Shown: positions 6,514-7,389 of the stretch, piece after piece
Layout of the letters: the number at the start of each line of letters is the position of its first letter
How positions within the stretch are numbered: position 1 is the first letter of the stretch
Assembly: GCA_903871865.1 (NCBI GenBank)
Contig: CAIQIL010000641.1
Coordinates: 1-7,389, forward strand
Length of the DNA: 7,389 nucleotides
Source: an uncultured Burkholderiales bacterium
Lineage (GTDB): Bacteria > Pseudomonadota > Gammaproteobacteria > Burkholderiales > Burkholderiaceae_C
Direction of reading: 5' to 3'
Notes under the pieces: model-generated
The model's database searches: none
What the model was told of the DNA's origin: nothing
Seen by the model: only the letters and a program-made list of their open reading frames with translations
Position numbers and translations under genes: made by a program

Positions 6514-7389
<876 letters not shown>

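Overview
The window is ordinary-looking chromosomal DNA from a high-GC bacterium, most likely a betaproteobacterium of the order Burkholderiales. The evidence is the strong G/C preference at third codon positions, the proteobacterial (Acidithiobacillus/Burkholderiales-type) glutamate-cysteine ligase, and proteins that read as close relatives of the AmtB, Kup, GshB and Uup families. This lineage assignment is inference; there is no rRNA in the window. All six genes lie on the + strand. I see no mobile element, CRISPR array, tRNA or rRNA.

Layout: (1) the 3' part of amtB (ammonium channel, 1-672), closed by a very clear intrinsic terminator with a UUCG tetraloop (734-764). (2) A sigma70-like promoter (771-799) and gshA (834-2129), the first enzyme of glutathione synthesis. 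(3) A 148-base gap with two tandem inverted repeats and a weak possible promoter, then kup (2278-4164), a K+ uptake transporter. (4) Four bases after kup, a BenE/YdcO-family membrane transporter (4169-5377), very probably in the same transcript. (5) A 96-base C-rich, G-poor gap, then gshB (5474-6424), the second enzyme of glutathione synthesis. (6) A second sigma70-like promoter (6434-6462), a short GC hairpin, and uup (6514 to the window end), an ABC-F ATPase cut off by the window edge.

How they work together: GshA joins glutamate and cysteine, and GshB adds glycine, so the two enzymes make glutathione. Between them sit a K+ importer and a putative organic-anion/H+ symporter. The terminator before gshA and the promoter before uup mark gshA-kup-benE-gshB as a plausible transcription unit, perhaps with an internal start before kup. 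The link between glutathione and K+ is suggestive, because glutathione controls K+ efflux through KefB/KefC in other bacteria, but it is not proven here. amtB and uup look like separate units. I found no clearly new biological system. The most useful observations are this gene order, the parallel between the ATP-binding motifs of GshA and GshB, and the start-site and leader details.
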